Part shown: piece after piece, positions 54,770 to 64,000 of the stretch | Layout: each line of letters starts with the position of its first letter | Numbering within the stretch: the first letter of the stretch is position 1 | Origin: Leuctra nigra | Lineage: Eukaryota > Arthropoda > Insecta > Plecoptera > Leuctridae | Direction of reading: 5' to 3' | NCBI GenBank assembly: GCA_934045905.1 | Contig: OW203769.1 | Location: forward strand, 29,025,899-29,089,898 | DNA: 64,000 nt | Notes under the pieces: generated by a model | What the model saw: only the letters and a program-made list of their open reading frames with translations | Told to the model about the DNA's origin: nothing | The model's database searches: none | Program-made: the position numbers and the translations under genes

Positions 54770-55706
54770 AGGCTAACCAAGGACGGGTTTAAAATGATTT
54801 TGGTGCAATTAATTCAATGGATTCAATGGATTCATGTTCGTTAATTTACATCCATCATAAATTATACACAGACAAAATGTATCTCAGCGATATTTACATT
54901 TCCTATGCTTCTTTGCTGATAATAAATACTATTTTCGATCCAGCATGCAGGAGCATGAAAGAAAATACCTACAGAAGATGATTCTCTAACCGTTATGCTG
55001 TTTTTATGATTAATCAGATCCCTTCAATAAGTACTGAAAATGGGTCAATTCAATATTATTTCATAAATATTTTAGTATCCATCCACCCACCGAACCATCA
55101 ACCTGCAGTTTTTGCAACCATCCACCCACCTAGACCTACTTAACCCCTAAAATGTATCAATTGCATTAGCACTAATGTACATGTTCACTGCATACATTTA
55201 TTGATAAAAAATCTTTTGTTCCCTTTCCTTTATTGATATTTACAATGTTACTGTTTGCTGTGCAGCAATACGACGTATACACCCTCATCACCATGTTTGT
55301 GGGAATACATTAAGTTGTATTAGTGGAGATTGTATCACTGTTACATTATAAAATGTGTCGCAAGGTGGGTAGGTCCCCTGGCGGGGACCACCCACCCCCA
55401 AAAAATGACTGTGCTCGAGCACCAAATTTAGATAGGTCGGCACGCCACTGGTATGACGTCATAATGATTTTCTCTCGACCTTCTGGAGATTCTATAACTC
55501 CAACGAAATTCATTTCAGTGTGAAATCATTTCATATCAACGTTATCCTTGACGTGGCAGTGAAATGATTTCAGACCAAAATCATTTCGTTTTCGTTCGAG
55601 AATAGGGGCAGGAGAGTTGACGATGAATTTATTTGGAGACGTTCCAGAAATAGTTAATAAGTTAAGGTTGTAAAGAAAAATCATCAGGGAAACGCTATCT
55701 ACAAAA

Positions 55707-55965
55707 TGGAGCAAGTTGGCTCAAGGCAAGGTTTATATAGGTAATTCAATGTTTCAGACTGTTGAACCGTTTGAACGACCTTGCTCAGATGCGTTCCCTA
55801 AGATCATTTTCTAAACTGAACCTTTTTCGTGGTTTCCCTCAGTCGCTAGCAGGCCACGACCGCCTCCTCCCATCGTCTCCATCATAACCTCACAATCATC
55901 ATCATAATCATGCATGCGTCGTATTAGCCAAGCTGCAGATTATACGTAAGACCGCACTATCTATC
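55707..55965 (+). mobile_element. tRNA-derived SINE, copy 11
   Basis: Head GGAGCAAGTTGGCTCAAGGC, degenerate B-box region near 55770, body TTCGTGGTTTCCCTCAGTCG and AGGCCACGACCGCCTCCTCC, and tail TAAGACCGCACTATC. Confidence 0.65.
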
Positions 55966-56694
55966 TATAACATCTCATTTTCTTTTATAAGCTTCTACCC
56001 GATTTTCTCACTGTGATTTTTTCAGCATACAACTCTTTATTTCAGGAATAAGGCGTGTTTCATTCAATTCTCTACTTCATTGTTGTCAGTTCAAGAAATA
56101 CCATTTTAGATATCTAATTATTTTACGTACGAGCCTATTAACCTGTTACCTATTTGGATTTGTCTTACGGTTAAACCGTTTGACCTGAATGGATCAAATA
56201 AACCAAATCAAACTGCATCAAAGTGCCAATTTTCATTGCAATGCTCGCCCACATTTTAGAAAGTAACAATTATCCTAAACGCATAAATATAATATCATTA
56301 GTATACAATAACCAGAGTTTCAACGTCTGAGAAAATATGATAACTTCTCATATTAACTCTCGATTGCTTAATTACAGCAGTTTGTGTCCCACGAAAACAC
56401 CGAAACAACATTTCGTGTTGGTGAACACATCGAGACTTTTCAGAGGTTTTCAAGAAAACTTGAATGAAATTTAAACTCACATCGTATTTATTATGCTGTA
56501 AGGAAAGTGAGTTGGAGTGTTTTACGTCTTTATGACGATTATAAAGTGTTTATTATTTATGTAATTGTTTGGAAAACATTACTCATAAAAGTTTATAATA
56601 GATACGCTTCGCTTGCAATAAACCGTACGATTCTATGCTGAATCAATTTAATTTGTAAATCAAAGTTCAGCATGTAAACTCTCATGCCTTTGAT

Positions 56695-56866
56695 GAATGA
56701 TCATGATGGACGGTGCCAAGGAGGCGGTCGTGGCCTATTAATAGGGCCGATTGACTGAGGGAAATAGTATAGAAACCTCAGTCAAGAAGAATCTGCCGCG
56801 GGAATCGAACCCGGGGGCTTTACCCGAGGCCCTCGTTGTACTCACTTTACCGCCTGAGCCAATACT
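56695..56866 (-). mobile_element. tRNA-derived SINE, copy 8
   Basis: The minus-strand head reads TTGGCTCAGGCGGTAAAGTG (matches the tRNA A-box) and GGTTCGATTCC (perfect B-box). The body GGAGGCGGTCGTGGCCTATT lacks the usual GAACCTTCCC segment. Confidence 0.75.
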
Positions 56867-56889
56867 CTTTATATTTCTGTATTAAATAA

Positions 56890-57150
56890 GTAGAAGGACC
56901 TAAGTCCATTTCAATCTTTCTTGAGGTGAACTCATAAACCAATAATCCTATCTTCATTTAATCGTATTACGTTATATCAGAACTATCCGAACTTTCTGGA
57001 AATATCAGAACTTATTGTGTAAGAGAAATCGTCAATATCCGTAATTGTTGACTTCAGTCAATGGCAATTGATAGAGCTTCATTACATCATTCCAAAAGTG
57101 TGCAACACAAATTCGATAAAATGGACATCGGGCCTTCCACCTTTTCCTAG
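56890..57150. mobile_element. TIR-MITE family R, copy 7
   Basis: Starts TAGAAGGACCTAAGTCCATT and ends GGGCCTTCCACCTTTTCCTA. The interior has GGCAATTGATAGAGCTTCAT and TGTGTAAGAGAAATCGTCAA. It lies directly right of the SINE at 56695-56866. Confidence 0.65.
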
Positions 57151-57972
57151 TTATCAACAATTTTGATTCCTGTGTCTCAGCTGTAAATCAAAAAAATCAC
57201 CAACACGGATTCATGAAAGGTCAAGAAAATATCAGCAGAAAGAGATGGCAACATTCCATACAAAGTCTGAGTCGATCCTCCACATTTATTCAATTTGTAA
57301 CAGGTGTCTCTCTTGTTCAAGGTCCCCAAAAACACAGCATCACTTTTCACCACTTTCGGGCCAATTCCTTTGTTCCTTCCCAATTAACACAATGTTCCAA
57401 CTTATCGCGAGTGTTCGAAGAAAGTATTTAGCGACTTTGTCGATCGGAATGTATTGAAAGTCTTGGTTCGAGCCCAATTGAGAGCAAAACACAGATGTCA
57501 CTGCTAACTCACTGAACCAGATATATTCATGTCACAGATGTGTTACAAACTGGAATTAACATTTATTTCGAGAAAAAGAATCTGGACAAATGCTCATGAT
57601 TTGATTGAATTATAATATCGTGATGAGCAAGATTATAGAGATCTAGTTCTATTTCTACTTGAACGTCGAGATTGATGTTTTGATGTCACTTGATTGACAG
57701 GTGCTACTTTTACTTCGACCAATTGATGTCTCAAGTACATAGATGACCATAACACGAAGCATCTCTATAAAACCAAATGAAGAGATTTTACTCTATTAAA
57801 AGAAAAATCACATCATTATTTTCTTATAATCTTTAAACTTTTTCCATCATACTTTTCATGTACTTTCTACATGAAAGTAAACCATCTTATATGAATATGG
57901 CTGTTCATCTGCAATTACCATTATGCAGTTTTGACCTTAAAAATACTTATTTGATTCTTTCTTTTTTCTCAG
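57151..57972. other. No gene recognised upstream of microexon
   Basis: AT-rich sequence with overlapping short frames at 57177-57457 lacking domains. It ends in a long pyrimidine tract that serves the microexon acceptor. Confidence 0.45.
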
Positions 57973-58001
57973 GAATCCAGCGAAATGGCGACGCCCAACC
58001 G
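57973..58001 (+). CDS. Candidate 29-bp microexon, possibly carrying a start codon
   Basis: A textbook acceptor (TTCTTTCTTTTTTCTCAG, ending 57972) and donor (AACCG|GTGAGT at 58002) enclose 29 bases, GC-rich against AT-rich flanks. The sequence contains CGAAATGGCG, so it could begin a protein with MATPNR and leave phase 2. Alternatively it is an internal exon in another frame. Both sites are among the strongest in the window. Partners to the right are unknown; the 62488-62677 exon is a candidate only by strand. Confidence 0.4.
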
Positions 58002-58560
58002 GTGAGTACTTTTCACGAACGTGTCTGCATTCTTACAACTACTATACATGAATGAGGTATTATCTGAAGAATGTACGTCATAAACCGAGGGCCGTGACCA
58101 TCCCTAACAAGTCCCTAACAAGGCCCGGCCCTGATTCACCTGTTCTGTTATGAATGGGAGGTTTAAAGGGGTGTCTGCGACAAGGTATTTCACTCAAGAT
58201 TGTCGGTGACAGACGTGTTTTCAAGCTACGAATGTAGACGTATTTTCGCAACTGTCTGAGAGTCACAATGATTGATTTGTTGACTCAAATTTTTTGAAAT
58301 GTTTATGCATTAATATTTTGTTAAATCAAATTGTAATTTAGAGTAAAACTTTGACATTTGAAAGAAGTACCTTATCAAACAAACATCAAGGAAATTAAAA
58401 ATATCAGAGACTTTGACTAATAGGTAATTATTTACAAATTGAAGGAATGATATATTAGTATTGGCATGATTATAGTTTTCTCTTTTAATTGGTTATGAAC
58501 ACACATTTCAATATCATTTAAAAATGCTGATCATACTTCAACTCTATGCATTACTGTCCA

Positions 58561-58704
58561 CAGAACCAGAAGGCCCTAAGTCCATTCTGCGTTGCACACT
58601 TTTGGAATGATGTAATCAAGTTTTATCAATTACAAATGAGTTTGGATAATTTTATCTCACCTCAAGAATCATTGCCACGGACTTCAGCCCTTATGCTTCT
58701 CATA
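58561..58704. mobile_element. TIR-MITE family R, copy 8 (internal deletion)
   Basis: Begins AGAAGGCCCTAAGTCCATTC and GCGTTGCACACTTTTGGAAT and ends CAGCCCTTATGCTTCTCATA. About 100 bp of the usual centre is missing. Confidence 0.55.
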
Positions 58705-60544
58705 ATGTCATCCTAAGACCAGTATATACTCACGCTCGAAGAATGTTACTTGTGTTTAAGTTAGCACCTCGGTATTTCTGCGGGGGACGTTGGTAACACT
58801 GCCGTGTAGGCCGAGTGATTGATTGAGGAGATAAGATTGTGTTTGGTCATCGAGAGTAATGGACCTGGATGACGTCATGCTCTGTCTGCTCTCTCATTGG
58901 CCCGGGATGACGTCACAGCGCTGTCTGCGGCTCCAGGCAGTGAAATGATACGGAGTTGATTAGGCGGCATTCAAGACGCAGTATAGGAAGGTCACGGAGA
59001 AGAGTTCGGAGACTTGATTATCATTTTGGTTTGTGAAAAGCGCAGTCGCAGAGAATGTAGGAGGTTAGCAGGTTAGATGCTGGGAAATCGTCATTGGTGA
59101 TGGAAGGAAGCATTATTGTAGCAGTTCAATAATGTGCAAAATTTCAATTTGATCGGCGAAACCATTTAAAATGTTCAGATAATTACATAACAAAATGAAG
59201 TTCTTCTGGACATTTGGATTGTGTATGAAAAGTCTCCATTCCTTGGTTTATTGGTCGCTGTCCTCGTTGTCAAAATTCCACGTAGAAGTAAAAAGGGTGA
59301 ACCAGTCAGGTCAACCAGATGTCAACATGGATTTATCAAGTCTATAATGCAAATCTATCGTCCCTTCAGCTGTTTGTGTAAGAGAAATCCTCATTGTTGC
59401 TACCATCTTGATGGCACCATTCATTAAAGCTGTGATTATGTGTTTATTTGATGGGTGGGATATCATAAGTAGTTGTCGCGTGACATCTTCTCATTTCACC
59501 CGAGAAAAAGTGGTCATTTTATATGATCACGTCCCTCTCCAGAGAGAGAGGAATCACTACAAAATTACACCGATTTACCTACCTCCATTTGTTACCAACA
59601 TAATGCGTGGGGAGAAAATGCAATTTCTCGCATTGCTGATAACAAAACAAAAGAAGTTCTGCATGCTATGGATGCATCTAGTTAGTCGAGTCCACAAAGC
59701 TCCTCGTAAAGCGAGTGCACGGTGTTTTACGACGCAGAATGGCTGGGAATTGCGTCTACAGCCGCTGGAACGGATTCGCAACGCCGTCTAGAGTCTAGAC
59801 ACTGTTTGCTCAGGTAGAGAGGGCGGTGGTTGTTCCCATGGCAACCAGGACACTGAGGGAGGCTCATGGCGTCCAAAAGCCAACTAATCACTTTTAGAAA
59901 ACTAGAAAATACTTTTAGAAGTTTGTTTTCTATACCTGGCCGGTGAGTACTTATGTATTTACGAGATAACGAACTGTCCACAAACAATTCGAAAACTTAC
60001 TTTTAAAGTGCATGTCGAAAGATCTGTAGAATTCCCTCTCTTATTTAGAAACTCATAACAAGAAATTATTAATTCAAAGTTGGTAATGGTTCATGACTCA
60101 AAAAATAATCATCATCATGAAAATCGGCAGGTTGCTTCCGCAGTTTTGGTATTACAATATCTCCGAAATTTGTAGGAAAGCTCTTGCTTTTTATCCAAAA
60201 ATCTGTAGGGCTGTTCAAAGATGGCCGTCGTCTTGACTTCTAACCTAACTTTTAACCGCCATAATGCATAATGCTCAAGCAAGCCTAAGCCATAATCAAC
60301 CATAATGCCCCCCCCCCCCCGCCCCCGCCCCCGCCCCACCTGTGACCACACATCCGATGAAGCAAATGCACATTCTGCAGAAGATATGAAGGGAAACGTG
60401 TGTAATGAAAGTGAAGTTGTTTCAACTACCCACATGACATTTACAACTTCACTCACATTGCTTCACTCACATCGCTCATAGTCATAGGGGATCCTAAACA
60501 ACCAATATATCGCTTTCAGTATTACAATTCCTGTACCTTACAGC
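58705..60544. other. No gene recognised
   Basis: Holds one 127-codon plus-strand frame (59408-59791) without a domain, start context or splice support, and TGACGTCA sites at 58870 and 58908. A C/G-rich run (CCCCGCCCCCGCCCC) lies at 60307-60340. Confidence 0.4.
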
Positions 60545-60675
60545 CGCACTAGATACAGAGGAATTGCAAATGGCGACGTTTGAATGATGATGGAGATGAT
60601 GATTGGGAGATGATGATGAGAAGAAGTAAGGATTGTGGTGGGAAAGAGGAGGCCTATTAGTGACGGAAACTACGA
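60545..60675 (-). mobile_element. tRNA-derived SINE, copy 9 (degenerate)
   Basis: GCCGCACTAGATACAGAGGA, then ATGATGATG-rich spacer, then GGTGGGAAAGAGGAGGCCTA, TTAGTGACGGAAAC. No tRNA head. Confidence 0.5.
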
Positions 60676-62204
60676 AATGTAATGTGCAAGATAGTTTGCG
60701 TAGCCTCTTCTTGAGTTGGTATCAGAAATATTAACACCACTAAAAATTACTCTATTTTCATTAGCTTTCAGTCGAGAACGTTCTTACATTCTTCACATGC
60801 AAATAAATAATGATTCAACAGTTTTTACGATATTTAAAAAATATCAAGATTTTATACCTCGATTATTTTTTGAACCACCAATGAGTCACAATTTTTGAAT
60901 TCTTTCAATGTTCGTGCCAATAGGATTGCCCCCAATGCTGTTACGTCACAGACTGGTCGTGACTATAACGATGCCTCGTGACTAGACAAGCCTATGACGT
61001 CACAGAGCGACAACGGGGACAAATGCTATTGTTGAACCCCGTACACGACCACTGTGTCTTCGGGCAGGTGTCTTCTGACCACTCATCCGCTCTTTCACTT
61101 GAAGACTTGACTCTGTGGCGAGGGTCTCCGTTCCTATCCGGTTAGGTGCGATGCAGGTCACCGTTCTCTGATCTGGCTGACATTTTGCATTCGTGTGAAA
61201 AACACCTTTCAGGTCTGCTATAAACCTCTCTGATTGGTTGAAATGTGAAAAGGGTTCCTTTTTCCGACCAAGTTGAAGCAAGGTATTGGGACTAATATTA
61301 TTTAAGAAATATTTCGCAAATTTGTTTTATCGAGAAAGTATCATGCAAGGCAAATTGATCCTTGATTCTTTGTAGCTGTTTTCCAAGGTCTGTAGATAGA
61401 GCAACAACTCTCACACATAATATTTGCTGTAAATAAAAATACGCTCATTACACTTGGCATTTTACTGGCATATTTATGTCGTTACATATAAATTTAAATA
61501 TTTATTGATTTAATTATGTATTAAATGTGTTAACATATACTCAACAAGTAGTTTCTGAACGGATATTTACGTGATTCCAGTAGGTGATCAGACCTGTTAT
61601 TCTCAAGCCTACGCTGCTATTTCACAATTTTAAACTTTCTTGAAGATTCAGCTAATTATAACCAGTTAAATCCTTGAGATTTGTTTCTAAAAGAGTGTTT
61701 AATTGATTAATGCTTTTAGTTCCCTCAACTTTTACCTACCTTTTATATAGATTTGTTCGACATGAAAAGTTATAGGTACTATCGATTTGCCAAGATAATT
61801 CTATAGAAAGCCATACTTTGTAATCTACTCCTAATGACTAGATACAATGTTGCAAAAATTGAACATTCCATTCTCGAAATATCATAATATGGGTTTAGCA
61901 TAGTCGTGGTTGATGCAATATGCACATTCATTAGCCAAATCCGCTTTGTGTGTTCTTGCGTTGAACTCTCTTCAGACATTTTCACGTCTCCTTCATGATA
62001 CAACGCTGTGATAGTTACAAACTGTCGCCCCAGTTCACAGGCACTCGATGTCAAATCATCCAGACAAGAAATATCATTTGAGGTTATGAATAATTAGGTA
62101 TCAAACTTAAAAGGACAATTCTGCTGACATTCTTTGTACTTTCAAAATATAAATTACTAGAACCACTGGTAAAATTAAAGTATATTTGGAGTCAGAAACA
62201 CTCT
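60676..62204. other. No gene recognised
   Basis: AT-rich with two frames (61000-61281 and 61779-62054, both minus) that show no domain. 61190-61270 has faint family D similarity. TGACGTCA occurs near 60990. Confidence 0.4.
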
Positions 62205-62330
62205 GGACCTGAACCGGGTTCGATTCCTGTTGCTCAGTCTAGAGGCAAATGATGGGAAGGTTCCGTAAATAGGCCACAGCCCTCTTCCCAACCATCAACG
62301 TGGTTTCTAGGTTCATGAATAATACAGAAA
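62205..62330 (+). mobile_element. tRNA-derived SINE, copy 12 (partial)
   Basis: Starts at the B-box (GGGTTCGATTCCTGTTGCTC), then AGAGGCAAATGATGGGAAGG, AATAGGCCACAGCCCTCTTC. The A-box half and tail are missing. Confidence 0.6.
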
Positions 62331-62487
62331 TATGATTTCAAATCAATTCGATTTTAGAATGTCCTGGTGACTATTTTGTCGCTGAAACTCCATTTCACAA
62401 CACCAATTCCCAATGAATCACGCGTATTTATTTATAAACACAACTAAATCGTCAAACAACTACCTAATAGTTGTCCTTGGGTTTAAG

Positions 62488-62677
62488 CGGCCTTTCGAGC
62501 GTCGTGATCCGTGGGCGGTTTGTAAGAGATCGCGTTAATAACGATCAGAACGCAACATTCCTCGGCGGATCTTCGTTTTATCATCATCCTTCTAGTCGGC
62601 GATGTTCAGAAGATGTTGTGAAAGAAGATGAAGTGGAGGACGAGGAAGTGGCGAAGAAGTTTAAACCCTGGGATTAG
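62488..62677 (+). CDS. Candidate C-terminal exon, acidic/basic tail ending FKPWD
   Basis: A GC-richer frame ends DVVKEDEVEDEEVAKKFKPWD then TAG at 62675-62677. An in-frame stop at 62468 means it must enter by splicing. Acceptor choices are GGGTTTAAG (62486-62487), or the better pyrimidine-tract site TCATCCTTCTAG (62594-62595). Upstream residues read NNDQNATFLGGSSFYHHPSS if the first is used. AATAAA signals follow at about 63032 and 63320. The charged tail looks nuclear or cytosolic, but I do not recognise the family. Confidence 0.4.
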
Positions 62678-63785
62678 TAGTTGAGAGTTTGACATTCACT
62701 TACGTAATCTTTGGTCACGAATTATTGTAGTTTTGTATGAAGTTGGTTGAAATTGCTGTTTACCTGGTTTCTGCTTAGAAGAAGGTTGTTATTATCTCTG
62801 TGGTTTTGTTGTATTTTTACATTTTAAGTATCTATTATTTCGGCTGCACGCATGGATTCTGAAATTGATGATTCTTTTCACTTAAAACATTAGCTCGAAA
62901 TTGATGTTCCCTTCATGATTTGTAGGAATTCATTAATTATGTAACTGACAGTACCTGTGATTTGCATAGTTTTTCACGCCGATAGTTGGCTTTATTGATT
63001 ACGATTTTATAAATTATCTATACTTCGGAACAAATAAACAATGTAAACCACGAATTTTTTTCATTTACTCTTGACCAATGTAAAAATGTTATTTGATTGA
63101 AATAATTGGCTGCTGGCCAGGTGCCTTGGCAATGAATCCTTGTTATTATCAATGAACAAGAGTTTGAGTTACTAGACTACTACTAGAGTTAGATGACGAG
63201 TTAGCGTAGACTTCATGGGATGATGCCATCAAAATCTCCATCAGCCCATCATTTTCTTTCGAGTATTGTTTTTACTTTCGCCAAGTAATACTGCGAAGAA
63301 AACTGTGTACAAAAATCCCAATAAAATGTCAAATGAACCCATGAAAAGTCAAACGTGTGACGAATTGCCTGCACCCTATGATAAGCCTGCTCATGAGAGC
63401 AATTAGAGAGAGCCAAGCTCCTTGGAGAGAGCGCTCTCTTGCACCGGAATAAGACATGCGCGGTATGAGCTGCGCAGAGCCCCGGGTCCTGGGTCGACTT
63501 CCGACTCGCACATTCCTCGTGCTTTAATGACGCACTCTGTAGGACCGGTTCAACACTAATTCATTCAATGGTCCATGATGCATCGACATTGCTGCAGTAT
63601 GACGTCATTAATTAACATGGCCTCTTTAACAACGCGTTGATTAGCGAGCATTTGTAGTATAAAAAATATATTTTTATGAACTCCTGTTGAAAGGTCATGG
63701 AGATCAAGGAAATTGCTGTCGAAAAATTATAAAAACAAAAATTTGCTTTTAACCTCTTGACACCAAAATGAAGTCAATTTTCAGT
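62678..63785 (+). other. Possible 3' UTR, then unremarkable sequence
   Basis: If the preceding exon is real, 62678 to about 63050 is its 3' UTR, with ACAAATAAACAATG as the probable polyadenylation signal. 63618-63655 matches the end of repeat family D. Confidence 0.3.
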
Positions 63786-63786
63786 G

Positions 63787-64000
63787 TGTTGGACGCTGCG
63801 GCTCTGATGATGACGACGGCGATGTTGAGGAGGGCGATGTTGACGAGGGCGATGACGGGCAAGATGTTGACGAGCACGATAACGCGGACGATATTGAGGG
63901 CGATGACGAAGGCGATGATGACGACGGCGATGTTGATGAGGAGCGCGTTGAGGAGGGCGATGACGCGGACGATGTTGACGAGCACGATGTACTCAAGGTC
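63787..64000 (+). CDS. Candidate exon of Asp/Glu-rich repeats, running off the window
   Basis: After acceptor-like CAATTTTCAG the plus strand reads GRCGSDDDDGDVEEGDVDEG and continues with GDD, QDVDEHD and ADD blocks to the window edge without a stop. The repeat units are 12, 15 or 18 bp, always whole codons. Most differences are GAT/GAC or GAG/GAC, silent or D/E swaps in this frame. That is what selection on an acidic coding tract would leave. Other frames (Met/Thr/Arg-rich plus, from ATG at 63768; Ser-rich or Ile/Val-rich minus) are also open, so the strand is not certain. Confidence 0.4.

Larger units (their letters stand above)
53216..55450. mobile_element. 2.2-kb non-autonomous hAT-like element with internal tandem array
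   Basis: Ends CAGTGGCGTGCCGAACCTAT and the complement of ATAGGTCGGCACGCCACTG, flanked by a perfect 8-bp duplication GTATGACG at 53208-53215 and 55451-55458. Inside: a GGGGTCTGGGGAGAGGACCC block, then the ~125-bp tandem array (53560-54420), a second nested hAT element, and AT-rich filler. No transposase-like frame remains. Confidence 0.85.

Noticed and set aside
59408..59791. 127-codon plus-strand ORF
   Set aside because: No domain, no coding-like composition and no splice context. It is within chance expectation for this much sequence.
60301..60345. C-rich run as a possible G-quadruplex control element
   Set aside because: Several similar homopolymer or C-rich runs occur inside MITEs and intergenic DNA, with no gene nearby. 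They are better treated as simple sequence and possible assembly noise.
1..64000. CRISPR-like or bacterial defence array among the many tandem repeats
   Set aside because: The repeats are contiguous without unique spacers, and the window has introns and eukaryotic repeats.

Overview
This is an AT-rich, intron-bearing, repeat-dense animal nuclear DNA window. Canonical GT/AG splice sites, a SEA-plus-EGF mucin-like gene, a tRNA-headed SINE family and many small inverted-repeat DNA transposons suggest an arthropod, probably an insect. The species cannot be read from the sequence. There are no bacterial operons, no CRISPR array and no intact transposase or reverse transcriptase. Ns at 12312-12511 mark an assembly gap.

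The one well-supported gene lies on the minus strand from about 10.94 kb down to 2.24 kb and continues past both ends of that interval. Seven exons join in frame: 10740-10937, 9128-9240, 8245-8321, 7378-7553, 4372-6182, 2785-3510 and 2237-2612. Together they encode a Ser/Pro/Thr-rich linker, a SEA domain with an intact G-SVVV self-cleavage motif, one six-cysteine EGF-like module, and then about 970 residues of low-complexity, acidic, mucin-like sequence. The last codons (KCATG) look like the start of another EGF module encoded left of the window. The exons are clearly GC-richer than the introns. The first exon seen is abutted by a 41-bp minisatellite of about 22 units; each unit is a copy of the intron end with the splice-acceptor AG changed.

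From about 12 kb to 57 kb I find no convincing gene, only interspersed repeats. These are a tRNA-derived SINE (12 places); a roughly 250-bp terminal-inverted-repeat MITE with CTCAGAGGTAGAAGG ends (8 places); hAT-like elements with 8-bp target duplications (23827-24114, 53216-55450, 54423-54769, and a 5' part at 41109); MITEs with 3-bp TTA/ATA duplications; long palindromes; several minisatellites; and LINE-tail-like fragments. Many are nested, so relative insertion order can be read.

At the right end a possible plus-strand gene or genes appear as a 29-bp microexon (57973-58001), a C-terminal exon (about 62488-62677) and an acidic repeat exon running off the window (63787-64000). Three other GC-rich islands (44753-44873, 47690-47880, 48825-48947) may hold exons or promoter sequence but are not proven.
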